In this document: piece by piece, positions 47,831 through 60,634 of the stretch
Layout: every line of letters begins with the position of its first letter
Numbering within the stretch: the first letter of the stretch is position 1
Source: Liolophura sinensis
Lineage: Eukaryota; Mollusca; Polyplacophora; Chitonida; Chitonidae
Direction of reading: 5' to 3'
Assembly: GCF_032854445.1 (NCBI RefSeq)
Contig: NC_088300.1
Span: 29,309,608 to 29,373,607 of the forward strand
DNA length: 64,000 nt
Notes under the pieces: generated by a model
What the model saw: only the letters and a program-made list of their open reading frames with translations
Database searches by the model: none
What the model was told of the DNA's origin: nothing
Position numbers and translations under genes: made by a program

Positions 47831-50800
47831 AATCTGAAATATACTCCTACTCCTAACTTCAACACAAATCTTGCTTGCAGAGACAACTTTTAACATACAT
47901 GTAATCTAGCTCTGATATTCTTTGGTTTGATAGCTTTAAACATGATGACGTGACTCTCTGAAAGACGGCCACAGCAATAATCTTTAATATCGAAATTAAC
48001 ATGACATGTACAACAAATCCATTTGGTTAAAAAAAAAACATACTGTACATGCCGTGGTACCCTCAGTTACATGTACTCTAAAAACATTGCTCACTTAGCT
48101 TTACATCATCATGAGATAATCAAACAATATTATAATATGAGGCCAGGTTAAAACAATATTTACCCAATATCTTTCTCTGGTCACCTTCTTCATGTTAGTA
48201 ACTGGACAAGAGTCTGGAGCGAAGTGCAGTGGAAACCCTGATGTGTGTACAAGTCCATGTACAGGTACATATCATTTACAGTACAACAGCTGCACGAATC
48301 CAGAAATATATCTGGCCTTGATCAAAACGGCAACTCTAAAGTCTTAATGCATACAGGTACAAAAGTAAATACATTTTCCAGTATCAGTACTAAGCTACAA
48401 TTAGTGAATTACCATGAAATCCCAGTTACGATATTAACCACAGCTGGAATAAAGCAAAGCTGTTCTTCACATAGTAAATTAATTTCTAACATCTTTAAAT
48501 GTTCTCTTGCAAACTCCAGAGATATACTAATTAGAATATTAATCCAGAAACAGGCTCTTTAAACAGAGTTACCAGAAAGATCTCATTCAGTGAGGCAAAA
48601 CTGCTGAATGTTTCTTTGTACCTGTACATGTAAACGACTGTTGGTTGAATAGAAGTCTCATGAAATCATCCATTTAAAGCAGCATGTGCATGCATATTCA
48701 ACGCTGTGAAACTTTCTTTATTCAAATTACTTTGCCGACATGTATATATACAAGAACAGGAATGAACACTTTTCTGATATTTCGGGAAGATAATACCACA
48801 TAAACTTGAGTGTATGAATATTTAAGTTTTATAAATATACTTTCAGATTGAAATGTAGTAAAATGGTCCTTTGTAAGTGTATATCACAATCTGATAATCT
48901 ACACTAACGCTCTTTTATTTAACTATCTACAAATAATATCTTCACACACAAAAACTTAAGGAACAACTGTTGGACATCTTTTTTGTAAACATGTCAAAAA
49001 CACATATGTGATGTCACTTTCTCTAAAAAAGGTGATTCAACATGTCCATTGCATTAATATATAAACTTCATTCATACACCAGTATTCTAGACCCTGAAAA
49101 ATCAATGAAAGGGATATTTTTAACTTTGGCTGACAAAAAAGGTCACAAGGGTATCAGTTATAGCTCAAGCATTCTATTCTAAGGCTGCAGCTTGTATTTT
49201 CATGAGAACCAGGAGTTTCCATTTATTCGAGTCACCCAAAAATCAACTGATGCGTTTGCATAACTCTGACGCTCCCCACCATCATCACTTTATGCCTGGC
49301 CCGTCATGCGCCAGCCATGCAGCCTGGAGGTTTGACCCGGTGCTGACCTGTAACAGGGGACGGTGACAATAAGATCAATAACCTGTGTATCTGGTCTCCC
49401 CATGTCGCAGGTACCAGCTGGTTACTTACCAGGTTCGCCTCCTTTCTCATACCTTAAGTGCTATATTTCCTACCATCCTTCAGGCTTGATATATGCCATC
49501 TACTAACAATACAAAATCAATCTGACAAGGCCTGTCACTGGCAGACACCATGTCCAACAACGCGTGGGGATTTCTGCTGCTGTGATATGCCGATGATACA
49601 TTTTAAGGAGCTACAGGGGGAAAAAAGCTCCCTTACATTAGAACAAGGTAAAACCGGTAGAAGAAGGACTCATGTTGCACGAGTTGTTCTTCCTGCATCC
49701 ATGAATTCAACAGGCTCAGCATGTCTGTAGTCGACGGTAATTCGGTGATTTTTCTCCTCTCCCGTTGGTCGGCCGGATCAGACGTGGCTGTACAGCCTCA
49801 GTCTGAAGCCCTCCGACATCATGGCGAGATTGCCGCTGAATACTCAATTACAGGCCCACTCCCCTCCACTGGCTGGGATTCTAATGCATAATGTATGTTC
49901 TCCAAGCGCCTTGGAGTGGCGGAATGATTACCCACACTTAATATTGAAGGAATATCTGCTTGCTGAAGCTCTCTTGGAATTAGCAATTCAATTTCTTCTG
50001 TGTCTTAAATATATTGCAGCACTTGAGCTGAAACTGTTCATCGTGACAGGTACATGTCAACAGTCTCTCCCAAAGAGCACCTGTCATTTGCATCATGCTC
50101 AAACCTTCACATATGCATCATAACACCCTTCGTCCAAAAAGGGTTACACCAACTAGAGCACGACTCCATATATGGCTGGAGAAAACCAAGGAGTCTGATT
50201 GGTTGCTTTTAAGATTTACCTTGATAATGTATCTACTCATTTCTTTCCAATTTATCAGTTCGCACAAAGTCAATTACCTGACCTTGAAAAGGTATATGAG
50301 TTACACTCACCTTTGTCACGTAGGCACACATCATACAAATCACACTGAGACAAGCAGAGATAAGAAAGGACATTTCGCTTTGATTTAATAATGACATTTA
50401 AACTAGTTTACATACAATTCTACACTTCAAATAAAAAAGCTACCTTCTTTTCTTGAACTTTTTGAGCTTAGTATCGAATTAACTATGTAAATTTTGTTAA
50501 ATTCTAGACAGAAATGTTGGCAAAATAACATTCTCTTCATGGCAAAGTTTAAGTACTGAAGCAAGTACATCTGTATTTACATGTACATGCATGCCCTACT
50601 GGTTTGTTTGCCATAAAGTAATACTGTCAACATAATACCAATCATATCAAAAAAAACTCTGCCTCAACCTGCAATGTTTATACACTATAGACTAAATGCA
50701 ATCAACAAACACCCGATGTTTGTTTGTTCTTTCAATGTTTAACGCCTCTGTCAATATTATCGCTTCAACCACAAATCTTAATGGCAGAATACATGAACAA

Positions 50801-51830
50801 GTATGTATGTAGGCAGTTCATATCGTGCTGCCTCACTGGATTACCATGGCAACGAAACCAGACAGGACACCAAAACAGGCTGACCATTACTCCTGTTCAA
50901 AGTAAAAAGCAAGACTTAAATCTTATGCTTGAACTGACTCAAGGATTGCAAGATTTTCACAAAGGGCAAGTGGGTCTCAGCATTCCTGTACTGTCCATTT
51001 TTTGCATTTGTAACTGCCTGCTGTATTAGTGTTCAATTTAATACCTCAATATCTAATGATTGTATGTCTATCCAATTCAGCTAACTTCGCATACATATAC
51101 ATGTACATTTCAGTTCTGAAACTTCTATAACCTCATGAGAAGTCTGCTTAAATGATGGATCCTCAATATACTCAGCCAACAAAATGTGCTTTAATAGATA
51201 TTTGGATACTTTAAACTACACAGCAGTAAGGAATGCCATGTAAATATATAATCCATTCACACCAGTATTACATCTCTACCATCTTCAAACTATGACAGGA
51301 ATGCAGTCTTTGTAAACACAACTCCAGGTTATATCTCAGGTTCCCTCCTCACACACCAACCATTTCTTCTGCATCAGAGTCCACTATACATGTATAAATG
51401 CAAGATGAAAGTAGGATTTCCTTCAGAATTTTCTTTATATCTACAAAGTCAAGCATAACAAGATTTCCTTGATGCCTTCAGTTATACAAAGTAGTAAAAT
51501 GTTTTTTGACAATTTCAATGAAAAGCATCACAATCAAGTAAAAAAGGCTGTCTTTGCATCATGAATGCTTCAGGTTTAACAAAATTTCCTCAATGCCTTC
51601 AGCTATAAAATCTTGTCAAGCGTAAAACGCCTATGGGCAAATTCTAATGTGAATTTTAATACAGACATTTATCACCAATTTTGACATTTAAGTTGTAGAG
51701 CACATGTGTAAATGTATCTTCCATGAGAAAAAGAAAACTATTTTGGCATGGCCGTCCAGTGAGGCAGCACTAAATATGTTGCCTTTGGGACTGGCCTGCT
51801 TCAAAGAGACACCATTGCATTATGATGGAA
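47831..51830. other. Intergenic sequence, no gene recognised
   Basis: The part at about 49.25-50.15 kb is G+C-richer and has several plus-strand open frames of 90-100 codons (49458-49730, 49821-50123, 50095-50388) without any recognised domain or consistent splice borders. The remainder is AT-rich. Confidence 0.35.
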
Positions 51831-51831
51831 A

Positions 51832-51943
51832 TATTTATTTATTTAGTTGATTGATGTTTTACGCCGTCCCCGGTAATATTTCACTAACACGATGGGAGTC
51901 AGCATGATAGTGGAAGGATACCGGGATGAGCCCTGGGGAAACA
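51832..51943 (-). mobile_element. SINE copy, 3' part
   Basis: TTTATTTATTTAGTTGATTG, ATGTTTTACGCCGTCCCCGG, AATATTTCACTAACACGATG and CCGGGATGAGCCCTGGGGAA match the tail and mid-body. The head is missing. Confidence 0.8.
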
Positions 51944-52374
51944 TAATGGAAATACATGTAATATTAATTGATGTTAGCATTTACATGTGAACATGTACAT
52001 TGTGTTCCTACTCAAACTCTTGGCCAAATTCTGTCCACTTGTAAATTAGGGCCACAGATTCTGGTTTGTCTTGTTCGTTAGTATTAGTTACAGAGGGAGG
52101 AGGAGGTGTAACAAAAATGAGCAAATGGACACAATACACACAGGCATGAACATGAGAGCACTTGGCAATCAAAATTCTTAAATTAAGCAACCAACAGCAT
52201 GAATACTAATTTTTTTTCTCCTCCATGCTTTTCTGTAGCTAGGAAATAGAATTTTTACCACTGGCCCATGTCTCTAAACAGCAGGTCCACAAGGCTATGC
52301 AATAAGTTCCCTAAATGACCTAAAATTTTTCTCAAAACAGTGCTTTTTAGGGGCAAAAAAATGTCACAAAACAT

Positions 52375-52472
52375 TTACTTTTGGTGCTGAAACTTTTCTA
52401 GTAGAATATATCATCCCATGTTCCACGCAAACCACAAAACACCTTTCTAAAATCAACAGAACTCTCAGAATC
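52375..52472 (+). repeat. Fragment of the unclassified dispersed repeat
   Basis: CTAGTAGAATATATCATCCC and ACAAAACACCTTTCTAAAAT, then ACAGAACTCTCAG, parallel the left part of the copy at 25.86-25.94 kb. Confidence 0.5.
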
Positions 52473-53554
52473 GGGAACAAGGCATTCAGAGAATCCCCCA
52501 GCTTGCCTGCTACAGCAGTCAACTAGAAAATGGAATAAGAATAGAGATAAAAGTTGTACAGTCTTGTGGTGGTAAAGGCATCATTGTGAGGAGTGCATGC
52601 ACAAAATTGAGGTAGTGGTCTTTGCTATGCAAATTGTGAACTGCACGCAGCAATCAATGAGTAATTCCAACATTGTGAATGGCTGAGCAAATGTTGAGCA
52701 ATGGTAGTAAAGAAAAATTTATTGTGGGCTGTTAGAGTACCATCTCGCTGGAGTGGTCTTTGATATGCAAATCTCTTCTGATTGGCTATCCATATACTAG
52801 GGGTGGCCACTGCAGCCTTCTGATTGGCTGAGCAAATACTCAGCGGACAACAGTCACTGTCTGCATGGATGGTTTAAACATTCCGTCACTTTATAGGAAG
52901 TCACATGCATTGGCCAGTGTCACAGGCTTCTAGTACTAACACAGATGTGGAAAGCTTTCTACTGATACTAGAGATACTAGGTAAATTGTTAAATCCTTAC
53001 ACTTCAAGTAGATAGAGACAAAAAAAGCTGTGATTGCATAAGAAACTATAGCCCAACAAGAAAGGCTTGGAGAAATCCATGTTTACAGGAGAACAGAATG
53101 AAGTCAATCTGAATGTGTGTCCACAAAACAGGAAAATGGTAAAACCGCCAGAGGAACCCAATACCCTTCTTGTTCTCCTACATGCAGGTAGTCATGTGAA
53201 AAAAGAATGTTGCCCAAAATGAAAACTTTCTTGATTACAAAAATGGTAAATCTGGCAAAGTCCATAAACCTTCTAAGCAATAAAGTCACAGAAACCCTGT
53301 GTACAAGAAACTGTTGCCCTGCATGGAGGCTTAATTTTTAGAGAATGTGTTTACTACAGAAAACAAATTAAGTTCATATAACTGGTAAATTTTTGAATTG
53401 AAAGTTTATCGATTAAAATCATTAAAAACATTCACAAAGCCTACGATCAGTAGGCCCTTTGTAGATCTACACAGGCAAAAAAAATATTAAAAAAAAAAAC
53501 AAACAAAACATAACTTTCTATTGCTGTATGTTGGAGATCCACATATGACTGCCA

Positions 53555-53760
53555 TTATACAGGAGCTTAAAAAACACCTTAACCTGCCATTTGAGAATGT
53601 GTATTTATACACCATACCTTAAACTAGGGAGCAAAAAAAGCCTCACCTTCAACCCATGTGTGATAGCCCAATGTACAAGAGTTAAAATACAAAGCTTAAC
53701 CTGCCATCCGATTATGTGCATTTACACACAATTATACAGGAGCTAAAAAAAAAAACCTTA
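53555..53760 (+). repeat. Diverged direct repeat, 2-3 units
   Basis: TTATACAGGAGCTTAAAAAA followed by CCTTAACCTGCCATTTGAGA and TGTGTATTTATACAC near 53556-53615 is echoed by AGCTTAACCTGCCATCCGAT, TGTGCATTTACACAC and TTATACAGGAGCTAAAAAAA at 53692-53755. Confidence 0.6.
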
Positions 53761-56700
53761 ATCGGACAACATCCAACACGGACAATGACCCTTTTCCCCA
53801 TTCTCACAATACCTTAGTTTGTACAGGCGAGCTAAAAATAGGCAAGTTGGTCATGGACGAAATTTATGGTCATTTAGGGTATACCATATGTTCAGATAAA
53901 ATCCCTTGTTCATATTATTAACTGCCAAATTACCCATTATTATCATCCAATCAAAGGCTATACACTGTATGTAAGCCAATGTCAAAGCCCAAGAAACAAT
54001 ACGGATCGTCAGGTTAAACACTCTAGTACCCATGTATTTTGTATTCAGCCAGATACTTGCGAACACACATATCCCAGGCATTTCACTGCCTAGGACCAAG
54101 TCATACAAGCATGTACGTATGTACGTCAATATGAAGCCATGGGAAAACAGTTCCATTCTAAATAAGGCAAGCATTCTTAATAATTGAACTGAGGAAGCAT
54201 GAGCAAATTTCCAACAACTTAATTTCATCACCAGAACCACGAAGCATTCCTTTCAGTTAACTCTATCAAATGTAAACCAAAGGTCTGATACTCAAGACAA
54301 GAAAGCTAAAGCATAATAATTTGGGTAATTTCATGCTGATGGAAGTGTGACCATTGCTGGGCGAATACATTGAAAGAATTTGCAGTTCCTACGTGTTGAG
54401 TGGCACGAACATACGTTAAAGAATACATAGGTTGAAATCAGCAAAAATGTGACTCAGCCCTACCCAGTGGTACCTTATCAGTTAAACAGTGGCCAGCAAA
54501 TGAAGCATTGGTGTTTTAAGCAGATTCCCAGATTTGTGTTAGCATACCAACAGCAAGCCTACAGGAATGATTAGTGATCTGTTAAAAAGTTGTCTCTGCT
54601 TATTAAATATAAACGTAGCTGACAGGTCGATCAATGCACTGACACGAGTGTGGAGAAGGTTCTCTCAACAGCTAGGATTCAGACAATCCACATTACCCAC
54701 AAATTCCAACACAAATTGAAAATTTTTGCATTTAAAGGTGTGGAAGAATTATAAACATTACTGCATTTCACCTACATATGCAACTGCTAAAATGTTTGAG
54801 GCTTAGAATTAGATGTGGCTCTAAAACACTGTTAAAGGTTAGATAAAAAGTAATTGCTATAATGACTGCCTTGATAAGAAAGGAAATATTCTTAACAAAT
54901 CTGTTCAAAAGAAAAGAAATAATCAGCTACTGTAACAAACTGATAAGTTCCATGTCAGGAAACAGGAAAAGCCTTAATTTTAACTGTGTACATGGGTGTG
55001 CTTGAGGTTTTATGTTGTAAAACATTTTTCTGTCATATGATGAGGAAGCCATTAGTGCATAACCAATATGTGAACAAGATATGAAACTTGAGATAAACAT
55101 ATCTATACATGTAAATGTATATGCAAATTACATCAGGAACAGCTTGAGGCACAGTTAGCAAATGTGGATTATGAAAATAAACAAGGTGTGAAAATAGGGA
55201 GCACAAATATGTCAGAGAACAGTCAACAAAGCAAATTACTGACAGACTGCTGTCATGACCAATGCAATGCATAGTTATACATTATATATACAGCACTGAC
55301 AGAAAATTTACAAGTCCTTAGAGATGTGACATTTCAGGCACCGGACTGAGTCTGTTTACTGGCGACTGACAGTTGCTAAGTTTATTATGTCACTGTAATG
55401 ACCAGCGTTCCTATAAATAAGAAAAATCCAACCCAAGAATTAGAAGCAAGACTATGGAGTAAGAATGTCAATTTGGTCATAGTTCACTTTTAGAGCTTTA
55501 GTTTCTTCTACAAGTACATCTGACAGATCTCATGTATTAAAGTGAAAAATGCTGATAAATAAAAGACACCTCAAAGACCGGGACAAAGTATTTATCAAAA
55601 CAAGTTTCCCTGATACAGGTGTATTATCAGATGACATTCTATTAACGGCTCAAACATGATAACAGCACAGTACATATCCTCGTTTCAATACTATATATGT
55701 GTCAAAACGCAAAACAAATTTGCATTCAGTACAGGTTAGCTTCACATTGCTGCAAGAAAGTAGAATACATGCCAACTCAAGACTAATTTCCATGTTTATG
55801 TTTCAACATGCTTTCAATGCATGTTGGTTTTGAATATATATGGTTCCCCATGCATAAATATCACATAAGCTTTACTCACATAGTAATAGCTACATGTAGA
55901 GTAATGATGGCTCAGGTTTTCAGTTTTGAAAATGACAGGGCCAAGTTTATTGTGCCATTAGAGTCTGAGGTTGAGTTTATGCACTAACTAACAGCCTATT
56001 ATGACCTTAACATCTGAGAGATCCAGTTCTGTTGCTACCCCTAATGATCATCCCTGGGAATGTTTACACGTAGGTGCTCTGCGCAGTTGATCGCTTGGAA
56101 AGGCAGAAGATACCATTGTTAAGAGGGTTCCTGACAACTTACTTTCACATGTCTGTGGAGATGAAAACATTGGGGAGCGTACGTGTAAGTAACCTTTTAG
56201 CAGCTAGCCAGAAAGCCATGCCAGCCAGCCAGCCAAGTAGTACTAAAGCCCTTACACCAAGTCAGCCTGGCAGAATTGATGTCTGAGAGATCCAGGTGAT
56301 TTGGTAGCAGGCGCTTCGCCAACTCCCACCATGCTACAACCTGCGGCCTTCCGCTGTGATAGTAATAATTATCTAATACCCATATTAATGTACAAGCACC
56401 TGCACAACAGGGTACCTTATTAGGAGCAGTGCACTCTCAGAATAACAGTACGAAAAATCCAAAACGTGCCTCCAGGAACTCAATAATGAGCCCATATTAC
56501 AGGGTTCTGAGCAATATTGCCAGTAACTTTAGGCCTTTCTCTTTGATCCTGGCATAAGTATGGTCCATCAGTACACAAAAACAATATGCAACAGGGGTAA
56601 AGTCCTGATTACATACACACAAGTACATGCATGCAAGTGGGAGACGACAAATGCTTCATGAGTGCAAAATGCGAATGAATGGTGCTTAATAATGGGGACC

Positions 56701-59700
56701 ATGAACAGAGGAAACAGAGGAGACTGCAGCCCATTCTCCTCCTCACAATGCTTAGTTTTTGATACTGGAAGCTGACATTAGCCTTATGATAACTTAAATA
56801 AAGTACATTTAAACCTCTAGGACCAAAAAAAAAAACAACCTAAAGTAGTGTTTTAAATTTTGATTTAGTCAGCAAAAGGCTTAATGGAGTCAGACCTTGC
56901 AGTAAACCACCCATTCTTGGCTAGTAACTGATGAACTTTCCAACATTTGGCCCACAGATCTTCAATTGTAGAGCGAAATAAATATATATGCCCCATTATC
57001 ATACTGATGGAAGACAAGTAATCTCCAACAAACATCACATAAGAATACATATTAAAGCAGTTCTGTGGGTACTGTCAACTCTTTATTGCCACCAAAGCCC
57101 AAAAGACAGTGGAGGCAGGAATGAAAATAAAAAAGCCTGGTATTTTTTTAAATAGTCCTTTCAAGAAATTTGTAAGACCCATATAATTTGTTATATATAA
57201 CAAAGAACCACGGCTAGATGGGTAAAGTAACCTTGTTACTGTCAAATATTACATTTCACTGACAATATGGGTCCTACCACTTTCTCCACATAGGCATTTT
57301 CAAAAATGTCAGGCACATATTTTCAGACTAGTACGAGTTTGTAAAGGCAAGGGGGTGTCAAAAATTCCATGTTCCATGTTCAAAACTAGGAATGAATCAA
57401 CACCTCATGTGTGAGATAATTCCCTCTGATCATGCACCTCAGCCAAACCCTAACCACTCTCACTCCCAACTTCCACTCCAGCACAAAACTCATGAATGGA
57501 CTGACAAGCAGCCACAAAATCCTTGTTCAAACTAGGCAGATAGTCAGTGTATCATTTTAATTCACTATCTCTTCACTTAGAGTGGGACTATAAAATGTAC
57601 AATCAGATGCAACAATCAGGAAACTGTTGAGAAAGTCTCGAGGCAAAAATGTAGAGAATCCCAGTATATGAATATCCGAACGCAAAAACTGAACATCTGC
57701 TGGCTGTAAATATTTACAGCACATTCCAGAAAATAAAGTTTTATCAAACATCTGCCACACCACCTACACTATAAACCATTTTATCACAACTATCATCAAA
57801 GAATTTTTTTATTCAGGCAAAAAAATATCCGGGTTATAGAGGATATGTTTATACTGCACATGTCAATGCCAGGAATGAATCAAAAGCTCTCCATACTCAA
57901 TAATGTTTGAGTCCTCTATCCAGATGATCACAATGCGCAGTTTTAATGTGATTTAAGACTTGTGATCATCATTTTCAAACTTTTTAAAGGGAAATGATTA
58001 ATGTTGGAATTATAATAAGATTACAAATTTTCAACATAAAATAGTCGCAGGACATGAGCCCCCTACGATGAGGTTCAGACTTGACCTGAAAATCGGTCTA
58101 GTCTGCATAACCATACCAGTAACAATAATTGCCTGATAGCCAATTTCACAGTCTCTTTGATTGTTTGTAAGCAATATTATGGCCAGCCCACACATGTAAT
58201 ACCACAGCGTACAAGGTCCATGAAAAAACAGGATTTCAGAAGAAACACATAATAAACTCATAGTAAACCAAAAAGGAAAAAATCTGGCACACCACATTAT
58301 CCTGACTGTGCACACACTTTGTATACTTTGTAGTCAGGATTTGAATAACGGATACTGTTCACTGCACCAAATAGCCTGAACACCCCTTGCTAACAATAAA
58401 TATGTTAAGAGTTTTTCCGTTCTTATCAGTGTTCTTGTCACAGCAGAACACTGCATTACTGTAAATCTTCAAGCTTTTCGACGTCTAAAGCACTTTTCTT
58501 CAGTGCAAATTTATACCTACAATTACTATGAAAATGACACCAAAATCAGTTGTCTATAAATGTCACTAAAGCTTCACAAAACTGTGCACATTATTTCTCC
58601 ACATCCTAAAGATCTCTTTAGGTATATGTGGATTTAAACCCTGGGTTTGAAATTTTAACCCTGAATCCCCATATACCCTTCTCAACACACAGATAACGAT
58701 TTTGTCCCTACAATATTTATCAAATACAAAGCCATTGTTGAGTATATGTAAAGCTGAGCTAAAAAAATATCATGCAAGCCATGTCGCATGCAGACAGCGC
58801 TGTATGGTGACATGACGTCACTATGACGTGCCATGGAATGCAGCGTCACAGAGAAACATTACTTCGTTGAACTTGTCATGCTCACTTACAACACCTGTGA
58901 AGCTCCATGGAATCATGCGACACAAAAGAAAATTGACCTCAGCTGAACATCATACTGTGCTCAAACACCTCCATACCCATCGGATAGCGATTTTGTCTCC
59001 AAATAAAGAGAACTTTGACATTCTATAGGCTATCTATATACCTTTGGGGTTCATTACCAGTGGGCTTTATTGGTGACCAGCTCTAGCGTGTGTCAACATC
59101 CATCATGTAAGCACGCTTTTATCATTTAATCATTCTATTAGCCATTCAAATCAAATCAAATTTAATCCAGCAATTTATATATAACCCATTTAATGTGTGA
59201 AAAATACTAAAGCAAAACTTTAGCTAGATGATGAAGAGTGTAAATGATCTTAATTTGAAATTCCGAGGTCTATTCATCTTTGTAAACATTTGTGTATACT
59301 TTGTATATCGGTGCTCAGAAATGCACATGTAGCTATATGTAGGCCTTTCACATAGCAGACAGGGATGAACGTAACTTTCAACATAGCAGAAAAGATATAT
59401 ACTGGGGGCCTATACAGGTTCATGCTGAATGTAGATTGGATGCCGATGAACTGGTAGTTACAGTAGCAGGCTGGAGGTGACATGACAGAGGTGGAATAAG
59501 CAGGCTTTGTTGATGATGAACTGGCAGTTATAGTAGCAGGAAATATTGCAGGAGGTTGTATTCTAGAGATAGGGACACTACGTTTTTGTTGATGATAACA
59601 GCGGTCATGACTTTAACCATTACCAACTTCTCACCATCCGATATACCCTTATACAAAGCAGGGCTCGTCACACTTCCTGCCATAATCTGAAGTTGAACTG

Positions 59701-59765
59701 TGAAAATATGGTGGCCCTTGTGGCGTGAAGGCTGTGATTTGTATATATTTGGGACAGATTAGTGT
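53761..59765. other. Intergenic sequence, no gene recognised
   Basis: AT-rich sequence. Open frames such as 53851-54240 on minus (129 codons) and 58031-58315 on minus show no known domain. A short direct repeat (ACTGGCAGTTATAGTAGCAG and ACTGGTAGTTACAGTAGCAG) lies at 59451-59540, just beyond the Crypton-like fossil. Confidence 0.35.
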
Positions 59766-60634
59766 TCACTCAGTTTGGACATGAAGTGTGATATGGTGTA
59801 CTTTCCCAGTGGTTTCCTGGAAAACCAGGCACTTTCTAAAATCCAGGAACGAATTCTTTGGGTACTGCCAGAGCCTGTCCACATCGGGATGCAGTTTAGC
59901 GATGAATGTTTGAACTGAAGCCACCATGCTCATGGGTGAGTGTGGTTCTTCTGGCATGAAATCAGAAACACTATCTTTGTCATAAGCTCTATGATTTTTT
60001 GTCAATTTGTCCACAGCCTTATATACGTATTTCAGTCCAGTGGTACTGTCCACTTTCACACCAAATGTGGCCTTCGTCATCTTTTCCATGTTTTCAAGTC
60101 CTCGTCGACAAAATTACAGTCTCACGTCAAATATAACTTTATTTAATAACCCTTAAGGGATTTTGGTACTGACGTGAATGGAGGAATAAATCTTTTTCCT
60201 GTCAACTTCACAAATGACAGGGTAAGGGGTTGTTGTACCATGGCCGAGTTGTTTCAATTCATTAATTGCTCTCATGAACATTTCATTTGCATCAGTAAAT
60301 GCCAGGTCTAGAATGATGTCAAATTTTTGCAGTGGGGCCGAGCTCACAGATAGCACTTTAATCCATACCAGAAACTTTCTAGGGAATTTGTTCTGTAGTA
60401 AGTACTGTCCGTTTTTGCGAAAGTCAATGTAAAAGGGCAGTATAGCTTCATTGAGACTCACAGGGCCATCTTGTTGTTTTTCGAGAAGGTATTCATGAAA
60501 TATTCTCACTGCGGTTGAATTACACTTTTTTGTCGACTCTGGAATAACTTTGGCTTTTTTTCTAACAATTCTTCGCTGGTATGAGATGCTAATCGGTTGT
60601 TGTCGCCTGTAGACACATCAACATTATCCTCCAT
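59766..60634 (-). pseudogene. Decayed Crypton-type tyrosine recombinase (DUF3504-like / KIAA1958-like) ORF
   Basis: Seen: starting at an ATG at 60634, the first ~35 codons are followed by a frameshift at the six-T run 60526-60531. The next frame reads STAVRIFHEYLLEKQQ, a FYIDFRKNGQYLLQNK block, then FTDANEMFMRAINELKQLGH and KKIYSSIHVSTKIP. TAA stops interrupt it at 60153-60155 and 60114-60116, with FDVRL between them, and the same frame continues FCRRGLENMEKMTKATFGVK, YVYKAVDKLTKNHR and LHPDVDRLWQYPKNSF to a stop at 59766. Known: this order (N-terminal core-binding region, ANEMF, RRG-EN, D-LTKNH, LWQ-P-) characterises the DUF3504/Crypton-derived family related to KIAA1958, ZMYM2 and QRICH1. 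The C-terminal catalytic part with the final His-x-x-Arg and Tyr is missing. Inference: a dead DNA-transposon ORF or a dead copy of a domesticated gene. Confidence 0.75.
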
